Shown: positions 18,628-26,566 of the stretch, piece by piece
How positions within the stretch are numbered: the first letter of the stretch is position 1
Layout: every line of letters begins with the position of its first letter
Origin: Halomonas halmophila
Lineage (GTDB): Bacteria > Pseudomonadota > Gammaproteobacteria > Pseudomonadales > Halomonadaceae
Assembly (NCBI RefSeq): GCF_006540005.1
Contig: NZ_BJOC01000015.1
Location: 1 to 64,000, forward strand
DNA length: 64,000 nt
Direction: 5' to 3'
Notes under the pieces: model-generated
What the model was told of the DNA's origin: nothing
What the model saw: only the letters and a program-made list of their open reading frames with translations
Databases searched by the model: none
Translations under genes and position numbers: made by a program

Positions 18628-19407
18628 ATGTTGCGCGCTCTCGCTCTCTTCAGAAAGGTGGCTCTGCCGGTACTCTCGGCGGGACTGCTGACCGCAGCCG
18701 GCGTGGCTCAGGCTCAGCAGGATGATACCCTGCGGGTCGGCATGTCCGGTCGTTATTTCCCCTTCACCTTCGTCGAGCAGGACACCCTCAAGGGGTTCGA
18801 GGTCGATGTCATGGAGGCGGTGGCCGATGAGATGGGCACCGAGGTGGTATTCGAGACGGCCAATTTTTCCGGCCTGTTCGGCATGCTCGAGTCGGGACGC
18901 ATCGATACCATCGCCAACCAGATCACCATCACGGAAGAACGTCAGGCCAAGTATGCCTTTACCGAGCCCTATGTCTACGACGGTGCCCAGGTCGTAGTGA
19001 AGGAAGGCAATACGTCGATCTCGGGTGTCGAAGACCTGGCAGGCAAGAGCGTCGCCGTGAACCTGGGCTCGAATTTCGAGGCGTTGTTGCGCGAGCTTCC
19101 CTACGCCGACGAGATCGATATCCAGACCTATGAAAGCAACATCGAACAGGATACGGCGCTGGGGCGGGTCGATGCCTTCGTCATGGACCGCGTCAGTGCC
19201 AGCCAGGTGATCAAGGAAAAGCCGCTGCCTCTGCAACTGGCAGGCGAGACCTTTTCCAAGATCCGTAACGCTCTGCCGTTTCGCGATACCGAGCAGGGCC
19301 GTCAGCTGCGTGACGAAGTGGACAAGGCCCTTTCGACGCTGCGTGACAACGGTACCCTGGCCGAGATCTCCGAACGCTGGTTCGGCAACGACATCACGCA
19401 GCCTTGA
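18628..19407 (+). CDS. Polar amino-acid ABC transporter substrate-binding protein (cystine-like)
   Basis: Periplasmic binding protein of family 3, 259 residues. The signal peptide ends after VAQAQQ near residue 30. The mature part has the family pattern LRVGMSGRYFPFTF, LKGFEVDVMEAVADEMG and SGLFGMLESGRIDTIANQITIT, which resembles the cystine binder FliY/TcyJ. AGGAGG precedes the ATG by 7 bases. With the next two genes it forms a complete importer. The ligand class (cystine or another polar amino acid) is inferred. Confidence 0.87.
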   Translation: MLRALALFRKVALPVLSAGLLTAAGVAQAQQDDTLRVGMSGRYFPFTFVEQDTLKGFEVDVMEAVADEMGTEVVFETANFSGLFGMLESGRIDTIANQITITEERQAKYAFTEPYVYDGAQVVVKEGNTSISGVEDLAGKSVAVNLGSNFEALLRELPYADEIDIQTYESNIEQDTALGRVDAFVMDRVSASQVIKEKPLPLQLAGETFSKIRNALPFRDTEQGRQLRDEVDKALSTLRDNGTLAEISERWFGNDITQP

Positions 19408-19425
19408 TCGAGTGATACTGGCGAC

Positions 19426-20100
19426 ATGAGTGTGCTCGATTTCGACTACATGCTGGGGCTGGTGCCCATTCTGCTCAGCTACCTGCCGCTGACGCTGGAA
19501 ATGGCGGCCGCCGGCATGGTGCTGGCATTGGCCCTGGCGTGCGGCCTGGCGGTCATTCGCGTGCTGAAGATCCCGGGGCTGAATGCGGCGACCATGCTGT
19601 TCATCTCCTTCTTCCGCGGCACGCCACTCCTTGTCCAGCTCTTTCTGTTCTATTACGGGCTGCCCCAGCTGCTGCACTTCCTGACCCAGATCAACGGCAT
19701 CACCGCGACCATCATGGGGCTGACGCTGCATTTCTCGGCGTATATGGCGGAGTCGATCCGTGCCGCCATCGTCGGTGTCGACCGCAGTCAGACCGAAGCG
19801 GCGTTGTCGATCGGCATGACCAATGGTCAGCTGATGCGGCGTATCGTCCTGCCCCAGGCCACTCGGGTGGCGGTACCGACCCTGATGAATTACTTCATCG
19901 ACATGATCAAGGCCACCTCTTTGGCCTTCACCCTGGGCGTGACCGAGCTGATGGGGGCCACCCAGAAAGAAGCCGCCGGCAGCTTCCTGTACTTCGAGGC
20001 CTTCGTCACCGTGGCGGTCATCTATTGGATCGTCGTGGAGCTGCTGGCCTGGGGACAACGCCGCCTGGAAGCCCGGCTCAACAAGGCGTATAGCCGATGA
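19426..20100 (+). CDS. Polar amino-acid ABC transporter permease
   Basis: Inner-membrane permease of the His/Glu/cystine class, 224 residues with about five hydrophobic segments. FFRGTPLLVQLFLFYYGLP is the strong family motif near residue 65. The ATPase-docking loop EAALSIGMTNGQLMRRIVLPQA lies near 125. It begins 18 bases after the binding-protein gene, and its stop overlaps the ATPase start by four bases. Only one permease gene is present, so it probably works as a homodimer. Confidence 0.9.
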   Translation: MSVLDFDYMLGLVPILLSYLPLTLEMAAAGMVLALALACGLAVIRVLKIPGLNAATMLFISFFRGTPLLVQLFLFYYGLPQLLHFLTQINGITATIMGLTLHFSAYMAESIRAAIVGVDRSQTEAALSIGMTNGQLMRRIVLPQATRVAVPTLMNYFIDMIKATSLAFTLGVTELMGATQKEAAGSFLYFEAFVTVAVIYWIVVELLAWGQRRLEARLNKAYSR

Positions 20101-20855
20101 TTCAAATCGCCAACCTGACCAAGCGTTTCGCCGGTACGGCGGTGCTCGACGGCATTGACCTGGACATCGAACAGGGGGAAATCATCGTCGTGATCGGCCC
20201 GTCCGGCACGGGCAAGTCCACCCTGCTGCGCTGCCTGAATTTCCTCGAACATCCGGACGCTGGCCAACTGACACTGGGTGACCTGCAGGTCGATGTGACC
20301 CGGGCCAGCCGCCGGGACATCCTGGCGGCGCGCCGACGCACGGCTTTCGTGTTCCAGAACTATGCGCTGTTCGCCAACAAGACGGCGCTGGAAAACATTG
20401 CCGAAGGGCTGATCATCGTCAACCGCTGGCCCAAGGACAAGGCCCATGCCCGAGCTCGCGAGATCCTCGAGCGTATCGGCCTGGCCGACAAGGCCGATGC
20501 CTACCCGGCCTCGCTGTCCGGTGGCCAGCAGCAACGCGTGGGCATCGGCCGTGCCATGGCGGCTCAGGCCGAGGTGATTCTGTTCGATGAGCCGACGTCC
20601 TCGCTCGACCCCGAATGGGTGGAAGAAGTGCTCGGGTTGATGAAGCAACTGGCCGCGGAACGCCAGACCATGCTCGTGGTGACCCATGAAATGGGCTTCG
20701 CTCAGGACGTGGCCGATCGTGTCGTCTTCATGGAAGGCGGACGTATCGTTGAGCAGGGACCGCCGGCGCAGCTCTTTCAGTCCCCGCAGGATCCGCGCAC
20801 GCGCGACTTCCTGCGCAAGGTGCTGGCCGCTCAGCCAGCACCACAGACGCTGTAA
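20097..20855 (+). CDS. Polar amino-acid ABC transporter ATP-binding protein
   Basis: ATPase of 252 residues of the GlnQ/TcyN class. Walker A GPSGTGKST is near residue 36, the Q-loop in TAFVFQNYALF, the signature LSGGQQQRVGI near 140, Walker B VILFDEPTSSLDP near 160 and the switch in VVTHEMGFAQDVADRVVFM. It completes the three-gene importer. The next gene (yqcC-like) starts 66 bases on and may be a separate unit. Confidence 0.92.
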   Translation: MIQIANLTKRFAGTAVLDGIDLDIEQGEIIVVIGPSGTGKSTLLRCLNFLEHPDAGQLTLGDLQVDVTRASRRDILAARRRTAFVFQNYALFANKTALENIAEGLIIVNRWPKDKAHARAREILERIGLADKADAYPASLSGGQQQRVGIGRAMAAQAEVILFDEPTSSLDPEWVEEVLGLMKQLAAERQTMLVVTHEMGFAQDVADRVVFMEGGRIVEQGPPAQLFQSPQDPRTRDFLRKVLAAQPAPQTL

Positions 20856-20921
20856 ATTCGATTTGGTCCGTCCGGCCAGACGCGCGAAAATGGTCACACA
20901 GATCGACCGGAGCCAGATTCC

Positions 20922-21254
20922 ATGACCGTACATGATGAACTTGCGCAAGCCTTGCGCGAACTCGAATCCGCCATGCGGGCGGCCGATATGTGGCGCATGG
21001 AAGCGCCCGAGCCGGCGGCCTACAACAGCGTCGAGCCATTCTGCATTGATACCATGAGCCTGCCGCAGTGGTTGCGCTTCGTCTTCATCGCGCGGCTCGA
21101 GACGCTGGTGGAGCAGCAGGGGGCCATGCCGTCGAAGAGTGACGTCGCCCCGGCGGTGGAAGCCTATCTGACCCAGGAGGGAGCACGGACCAGTGATCGC
21201 ATCCTGGTCGGCAAGGCGATTGAACGCGTGGATAGCCTGGTCACCGAGAATTGA
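20922..21254 (+). CDS. yqcC: YqcC family protein (DUF446)
   Basis: Small helical protein of 110 residues. The family pattern is visible in the N-terminal helix LAQALRELESAMRAADMW, in PFCIDTMSLPQWLRFVFIARLE and in PAVEAYLTQEG. E. coli YqcC lies next to truC (pseudouridine synthase). Its function is not established. Its stop codon overlaps the TTG start of the next gene, which suggests coupled translation with the gamma-glutamylcyclotransferase. Confidence 0.85.
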   Translation: MTVHDELAQALRELESAMRAADMWRMEAPEPAAYNSVEPFCIDTMSLPQWLRFVFIARLETLVEQQGAMPSKSDVAPAVEAYLTQEGARTSDRILVGKAIERVDSLVTEN

Positions 21255-21760
21255 GCGCCCCGGCCTATTATTTCGCCTACGGCAGCAACATGAACCCGGC
21301 GCGCGTCGCGGCGCGCATCGGCGAGACACGCGTCGCCCTCGCAGGTGTCCTGAGGGATTATCGGCTGTGCTTCGACAAGGCGTCCAGGGTACCGGGTATC
21401 AGCCATGCCAATGTGGTGGCAAGCCAGGGGGCCTGGGTCGAAGGCGTGCTGATCGGCCTGACGCATCCCGAGCAGATCCAGGCCATGGACCCCTTCGAGG
21501 GCTATCCGCAGGAGTATCAGCGCCATCGGCTACCGGTTCACAGTGAGGAGGGTGTCATCGACGCCTGGGTCTATATCGCCAGGCCCGGTACCACCGGGGC
21601 AGGGCTGCAACCGGCACGCGAATACCTGGCTCATTTACTGCATGGGCGGGCCTTTCTGTCCAGTGAGTACCATGCCTGGCTGGCGGATTTTTCTTCAGTG
21701 ACGGGGCTCGACGAAGAAACGCTAATGCAGCTGGGAGTGTCGCGCCACGATTCGGGCTGA
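21251..21760 (+). CDS. Gamma-glutamylcyclotransferase family protein
   Basis: Protein of 169 residues with the GGCT fold. YYFAYGSNMNPARV at the N-terminus supplies the phosphate-like loop YGSN, and MDPFEGYPQEYQR carries the catalytic-type glutamate. Family members cleave gamma-glutamyl amino acids or glutathione to 5-oxoproline. The substrate here is not determined. The start is TTG at 21251, overlapping the yqcC stop. A bidirectional terminator follows within 35 bases of its stop. Confidence 0.82.
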   Translation: MSAPAYYFAYGSNMNPARVAARIGETRVALAGVLRDYRLCFDKASRVPGISHANVVASQGAWVEGVLIGLTHPEQIQAMDPFEGYPQEYQRHRLPVHSEEGVIDAWVYIARPGTTGAGLQPAREYLAHLLHGRAFLSSEYHAWLADFSSVTGLDEETLMQLGVSRHDSG

Positions 21761-21792
21761 GGTCGTTGTGTCGGCCTTCGCCGTAACGCAAA

Positions 21793-21825
21793 AAAACGCC
21801 GCCGGATCGAATCTGGCGGCGTTTT
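21793..21825. terminator. Bidirectional intrinsic terminator
   Basis: Arms AAAACGCCGCC and GGCGGCGTTTT form an 11-base-pair stem with an 11-base loop and A/T runs on both sides, between the convergent gamma-glutamylcyclotransferase and OmpW-like genes. Confidence 0.88.
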
Positions 21826-21872
21826 GCTGGGCTGGTCGCGAACGGCCCGCCCATGGCTCACGGGTTGAAGGC

Positions 21873-22466
21873 TCAGAAACGCAGGGTCAGGTTGCCGCCA
21901 ACGGTGAGCGGGTCGAGCTCCAGGTTGCCGGCGCCCTGACCATTGACGCTGACATCGCTGTCCACATCGGCATACTGGGCGTAAGAACCGATCATGAGGT
22001 TGTCGGTGAGTGCAAAGTCGACACCCAGCTGGCCGGTGAAGCTGGTCGAATGATCCAGGTCCACGTTGGCCACGGATTCATTGGAAAAGTAGGTGTGATT
22101 CACGCCGATGCCGACATAGGGCTGCACGCGCGAGTCGGTACCACCCAGCGGGAAGTAGTTGGCCATCAGATTGATCGGCGTGCGCTCAAAGCTGCCACCG
22201 GTCATGTTGTGCTCGACCGCCTCGGAGCCATTGAGCTCGACCCCCAGGTGATCGGTGAACAAGTAGCCCGCACCATAGGTGATGCCTTGCTCGTTCTGGA
22301 CACTGATGTCCTGGCCGGCGATCTGACCATTATCATCACTGACATCGGACTTGGCATAACCACCGCGCACATAGATATCGCCTGCCTGATAGGCCACTGC
22401 CGACTGAGCGGCAACAAGGCTGGCGGCAACAATCGCGGTAGCGGAAATCCATCGAGTCGCGTTCAT
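21873..22466 (-). CDS. OmpW-family outer membrane beta-barrel protein
   Basis: Outer-membrane protein of 197 residues. The signal peptide ends at AVAYQAG (about residue 25). The mature part alternates as expected for an eight-stranded barrel: GDIYVRGGYAKSDV, GITYGAGYLFTDHLGVELNG, NLMANYFPLG, VQPYVGIGVNHTYF, and a terminal GGNLTLRF ending in Phe. This pattern is that of OmpW. The ATG at 22466 follows GGGGAGAA. A 54-residue extension is open but has no signal peptide logic. OmpW proteins pass small hydrophobic molecules and often respond to salt or oxygen. Confidence 0.82.
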   Translation of the reverse strand: MNATRWISATAIVAASLVAAQSAVAYQAGDIYVRGGYAKSDVSDDNGQIAGQDISVQNEQGITYGAGYLFTDHLGVELNGSEAVEHNMTGGSFERTPINLMANYFPLGGTDSRVQPYVGIGVNHTYFSNESVANVDLDHSTSFTGQLGVDFALTDNLMIGSYAQYADVDSDVSVNGQGAGNLELDPLTVGGNLTLRF

Positions 22467-22530
22467 GCGAAATTCTCCCCTGGTTGAGACTGAAATACAG
22501 CATGTCGGAGCTGTGTTTCGATGTAACTCC

Positions 22531-22536
22531 ATTATA
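22531..22536 (-). promoter_or_regulatory. Likely -10 box of the OmpW-like gene
   Basis: A perfect TATAAT on the minus strand lies 65 bases before the start codon in an A/T-rich stretch. No good -35 is seen at 16-18 bases, so an activator may be needed. The rest of 22537-22729 has no gene I can support. Confidence 0.45.
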
Positions 22537-22729
22537 AAACAGTGTTCTCTAACGTCTTGTAGAAAATACCTATAAGCTTGATGGTTCTGGTTGACTGAAC
22601 TTAATGGCAGTCGCGAAATTGACGCCAACTAGCGACACTCTTGCATCATCTTGGTCGATCGTGCACTCAGGGGTCGCTCATTTGCCGGAAATGGTCTTCA
22701 CTGAACAGCAAGACTCGGGAGGCAAATAG

Positions 22730-23032
22730 ATGGCAGTCTGGGTACGCTATTCACATGGAGGTGGGGCGCTCTTGTCACTCCTGTCAGCGGCGTTGCTGGC
22801 TGTATGGTGGCTATGGCGCCCGGAGTTGATGCTGGTTCTGCCTTTCAGCCTGCGTCTGCCCATCGTGGCGCTGGGGGTGTGGGCGCTGGGGGCGGCCTTC
22901 ATTCGTCCCGTGGCGCAGGATATGGAGCTGTATCGCCTGCTGGTATTGATCAATACACCTTGGACGCATGCCGCTCTGTGGGGCTTCGCGATTGTCACGC
23001 TGGGGCTTGCCGTGTATCGCGGGCTCGGGTGA
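22730..23032 (+). CDS. Small membrane protein of unknown function
   Basis: Protein of 100 residues with three likely transmembrane segments (about 13-29, 37-56 and 78-96). The segment FIRPVAQDMELYRLLVLINTP lies between the second and third. GGGAGG sits before the ATG, which supports real translation. I do not recognise the family. It is convergent with putP, with the putP terminator between them, and it is not obviously in an operon. Confidence 0.65.
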   Translation: MAVWVRYSHGGGALLSLLSAALLAVWWLWRPELMLVLPFSLRLPIVALGVWALGAAFIRPVAQDMELYRLLVLINTPWTHAALWGFAIVTLGLAVYRGLG

Positions 23033-23053
23033 ACACTATTCGAGCCGCTATGC

Positions 23054-23075
23054 AAAAGGGCTCCCGCAGGAGCCC
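23054..23075 (-). terminator. putP terminator
   Basis: Arms GGGCTCC and GGAGCCC with a four-base loop, followed on the minus strand by TTTT, 32 bases past the putP stop. The plus strand lacks a T run. Confidence 0.75.
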
Positions 23076-23106
23076 TCTGGTGATACCGAATGGGTGAAGC
23101 AGGCCC

Positions 23107-24597
23107 TCAGCGCTCGATGGCCTTGTACTCGCCGGCGTCGCTGGTCACGCTGCTGACCAGAATGATGGCGATGAAGGCGGCGATGAAGCCGGGGATGATC
23201 TCGTAGACACCGGGGCCACCCAGGAAGGACGCATTCCAGCCCAGCGTGATCCAGATCATGACGGTAGCGGCACCCACCACCATGCCCGCAATGGCACCCG
23301 CACCATTGGTGCGTGGCCACATCAGCGACAGGATGATCAGCGGGCCGAAGGCGGCACCGAAGCCGGCCCAGGCGTTGCTGACCAGTGCCAGGACCTGAGA
23401 GTCGGGGTCGGAAGCGATGATGGTGGCCACCAGGCCTACCAGGACGACGCTCAACCGGCCGACCATGACGCACTCTTTCTCAGAGGCTTCCTTGCGCAGG
23501 AAGAGGCGATAGAAGTCCTCGGTCAGCGAGGAGGAGGACACCAGCAGCTGACTGGAGATCGTGCTCATCACTGCCGCCAGCAGTGCGGCAAAGAGGAAGC
23601 CGGTGACCAGCGGATGGAACAGCAGATCGGCCAGAATGATGAAGATGGTTTCCGGGTCTTCAATATTCATGCCGTTACGGACGGCGTAGGCGCGACCGAA
23701 GATGCCCAGCGAGACGGCGCCGATCAGCGAGATTAGCATCCAGCCCATGCCGATGTTACGCGCCGTGGGTACATCCTTGAGGTGACGGATGGCCATGAAA
23801 CGCACGATGATGTGCGGCTGGCCGAAGTAGCCCAGCCCCCAGGTCACCGCCGACAGCCAGCCGATGAAGGTCAGCCCCTCCGTCCAGGTCAGCAGGGTGG
23901 GGTCGACGTCATTGAGCGTCTGAGAGGCCTGCGAGAAGCCGCCGCCACCTTCGCCGAACAGCACCACGGCCGGCATGATGATCAATGCCAGCATCATGAT
24001 GCAGCCCTGCACGAAGTCCGTCATGCTGACCGCGAGGAAGCCACCCACTACGGTGTAGACCAGCACCACCCCCAGGGTGATGATGATGCCCGCGGCGTAG
24101 TCGCTCAGGCCACCGAAGTTGAAGATGCCGGCAAAGGCACTTTCGAACAGCTTGCCGCCCGCGACCAGGCCGGAGGCCGTATACACTGCGAAGAAGATGA
24201 CAATGACGACGGCCGAGACGGTCCGCAGCGAGGTCGCGCGGGTCGGGAAACGGTTGGCCAGGAAGGACGGAATGGTGATGGCATTGCCATAATGCACCGT
24301 CTGCTCGCGCAGGCGCGGGGCGACCAGCGTCCAGTTGAAGAAGGCGCCCACCAGCAGGCCGATACCGATCCAGGCGGAGCCCAGGCCGGAGGCGAAGAGG
24401 GCGCCCGGCAGGCCCAGCAGCAGCCAGCCACTCATGTCCGACGCCCCGGCCGACAGGGCCGCGACCTTGGGGCTGAGCGAGCGGCCGCCCAGCATGTAAT
24501 CCTCGGATGAGGAGGTGGATGTGCGCATGGCATAAACGCCGATGGCGATCATGAGCACAAAGTAACCAATTAGACTAATCCAGACACCAATAGCCAT
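23107..24597 (-). CDS. putP: Sodium/proline symporter
   Basis: Sodium:solute symporter of 496 residues with about 13 hydrophobic segments, importing proline with Na+. The N-terminal SEDYMLGGRSLSPKVAALSAGASDMSGWLLLGLPGA is the PutP signature, with the conserved Ser/Asp region. VYTVVGGFLAVSMTDFVQG and SQLLVSSSSLTEDFYR follow. It lies in one block with an NhaC antiporter, putA and an AraC regulator, which fits proline use as carbon, nitrogen or osmolyte source coupled to sodium cycling. Confidence 0.95.
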   Translation of the reverse strand: MAIGVWISLIGYFVLMIAIGVYAMRTSTSSSEDYMLGGRSLSPKVAALSAGASDMSGWLLLGLPGALFASGLGSAWIGIGLLVGAFFNWTLVAPRLREQTVHYGNAITIPSFLANRFPTRATSLRTVSAVVIVIFFAVYTASGLVAGGKLFESAFAGIFNFGGLSDYAAGIIITLGVVLVYTVVGGFLAVSMTDFVQGCIMMLALIIMPAVVLFGEGGGGFSQASQTLNDVDPTLLTWTEGLTFIGWLSAVTWGLGYFGQPHIIVRFMAIRHLKDVPTARNIGMGWMLISLIGAVSLGIFGRAYAVRNGMNIEDPETIFIILADLLFHPLVTGFLFAALLAAVMSTISSQLLVSSSSLTEDFYRLFLRKEASEKECVMVGRLSVVLVGLVATIIASDPDSQVLALVSNAWAGFGAAFGPLIILSLMWPRTNGAGAIAGMVVGAATVMIWITLGWNASFLGGPGVYEIIPGFIAAFIAIILVSSVTSDAGEYKAIER

Positions 24598-24829
24598 GAT
24601 GAAGCGTCTCCAGTTTATTGACCCCGAACCATCTCGGGCAGGTTATTGTTTCGCACGCAGGCCTCGTGACCACTGGCGAGCATCGCGATAGAAGGGAGGT
24701 GGAGCCTGTATCGGGCAGGACTTGTGTTGACGACCATGTGGATTCCTTGCGTCTTGAACTTGTCATTAGAGAAAGCAAAGGTGGCTGTCGCAGTTACCAT
24801 TGCCTTCTTTAATGGCACGAAAAGATTGC

Positions 24830-24866
24830 CAACAGCCCAGTAGAGCATATGTCCACTGGACTGTTG
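24830..24866 (-). terminator. Terminator of the NhaC-family gene
   Basis: A 12-pair stem with one G-T pair (CAACAG, CCAGT and partners) encloses a 13-base loop, and the minus strand continues into ATCTTTTC. It lies 20 bases past the stop. The rest of the 288-base gap up to putP (24598-24829) shows no gene. Confidence 0.6.
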
Positions 24867-24885
24867 AAAGCAAAACTCCCCCTAT

Positions 24886-26390
24886 TTACGCATAGCTGCC
24901 TTCGGTGGGACTGCCACTTTCCGGATCTATGCGATGTTCACCATCGGCATCCCACTTGGCTTTTTCGGCATCGGTCGCCTTGGGTGAGAACCATCCCATG
25001 TTGGCATAAAAGATACCGATGAAAGGTGCTGTCCAGCAGGCAAAAGCCAGCGGAATATACAGCAGGTTTTCGAAGTTGCCGTCGCCGATGTTCAAGGACA
25101 AGGCCGTGATGACGAAGGCACCCCCTGCATTCCAGGGCACCAGCGGAGAAACCAGAGTCCCGCCTTCTTCGATACCCCGCGACAGGTTAAGTGTCGAGTA
25201 ACCCAAGCCACGATAGACCGGGGCATACATACGGCCAGGCAAGGCAACGGAAAGGTAGGGGTCACCGGCAACCGTATTGGTGGCGACCGAGGTCAGCACG
25301 GCAGACGTCTGGATGCTGGCGAATTTCTTGAAGCGCGAGATGATCTTGCTGATGACCGCTTCCAGGCAGCCGGTGCGTTCGAGTGCGCCGCCAAAGCCCA
25401 GCGCCAGCAGGACCAGCGAGATGGTCCACATCATCGACTGGATACCACCGCTGTTGAGCAGCGAATCAATTTCACTGACGCCGGTGTCGATGGAGTAGCC
25501 CGAGTTGCCGTAGGTGAAGATGTCATGCAGGCCGACGCCCTGAAAGAGCATGGCCATGACGCCCCCGGCAACCGCCCCCGCGAACAAGGACGGAATGGGT
25601 GGTTGCTTTGTGACTGCCAGACCGATGACCAGCACGGCAGGTAAAAGTAGCCAGGGAGAAATCCAGAACACTTCGTTGAGCGCTGTGGTAATGGCGTTGA
25701 TGCTCTCGAAGGAGGTCTGGGTAGAGTCGATGACCGTAAAACCGGCGACCAGGTAGATGACCAGGGCGATCAGCATGGCGGGAATGGTAGTCGGCATCAT
25801 GTTCTTGATGTGGTCGAACACATTGGTGCCGGTTACCGCCGGAGCCAGGTTGGTGGTATCGGAGAGCGGCGAAATCTTGTCACCGAAAAATGCTCCGGAG
25901 ACCACCGCACCGGCCGTCCAGTAGGGCGGGATGCCAAAGCCTGCGCCAATGCCCATCAAGGCCAGGCCGATGGTGCCGACGGTACCCCAGGATGTGCCCA
26001 GTGACACGGAGACAACCGAGCACAGGATCATGGCGGCGGCCAGGAAGATTTCCGGCGAGAGTATGATCAACCCATAATAGATCAGTGTGGGTACCGTGCC
26101 GCTGGCGATCCAGACGCCGACAATGATACCGACGATGATCAGTACAGATACTGAAGGGAGCGACACATTGATGACGTGGAAAATACCCTTCTCGATATTC
26201 GGCCAGCCATGGCCAAGATAGATACCCAGGATGCTGGTCAGGGCAATGCCGATGGAGAGGGGATATGGGGGGTAAAGTCTCCGAAGTAGAAGAGCTGGAC
26301 CGCCAGTACGGCCAGGGTTCCGAGAATAGGAATGAGTGCCAGGCCGAAGCTTGGTGCGCGGATCGAGTCGCTTTGCGTAGGGTCTTCCAT
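24886..26390 (-). pseudogene. nhaC: NhaC-family Na+/H+ antiporter, frameshifted near the N-terminus
   Basis: Antiporter of the NhaC family that would be 501 residues if in frame. The first part begins at ATG 26390 (GGAGG upstream) and reads MEDPTQSDSIRAPSFGLAL through FGDFTPHI, then hits a stop. The rest, including SIGIALTSILGIYLGHGWP, runs in another frame and continues into the long open frame with ASGTVPTLIYYGL, GTSWGTVGTIGLALMGIG and SPLSDTTNLAPAVTGT. Adding one C in the six-base C run (minus strand; G run 26267-26272 on plus) joins the two. It is either a real one-base deletion or a homopolymer sequencing error. The downstream frame could start at GTG 26166, without the first membrane segments. 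Confidence 0.8.
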
Positions 26391-26502
26391 GAAGGCCTCC
26401 AGTTGTGCTGATTATTACAAGACCGTTGTAGCGATGTACCCCCAGTTACCCGGAGGCGAAAACCCGGGAAACGCCGTGGCGCTCCCCCGGGTTGAGCGGG
26501 AT

Positions 26503-26536
26503 CGGCATGCTGCTTGTTGTTGGGGTGAGCATGCCG
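26503..26536 (-). other. Inverted repeat downstream of putA
   Basis: Perfect nine-base arms CGGCATGCT and AGCATGCCG with a 16-base loop, 31 bases past the putA stop. A second pair, AACCCGGG and CCCGGGTT, lies at 26461-26493. Neither has a T-tract. They may slow or end transcription before the nhaC gene. Confidence 0.4.
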
Positions 26537-26566
26537 AGCCCGGTAGCGGGCATTCAGGCGCTGACG

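Noticed and set aside
18418..20058. Long open frame (546 codons) on the minus strand opposite the amino-acid transporter
   Set aside because: It is antisense to two well-recognised genes, with low-complexity His/Gln-rich product and no start signal.
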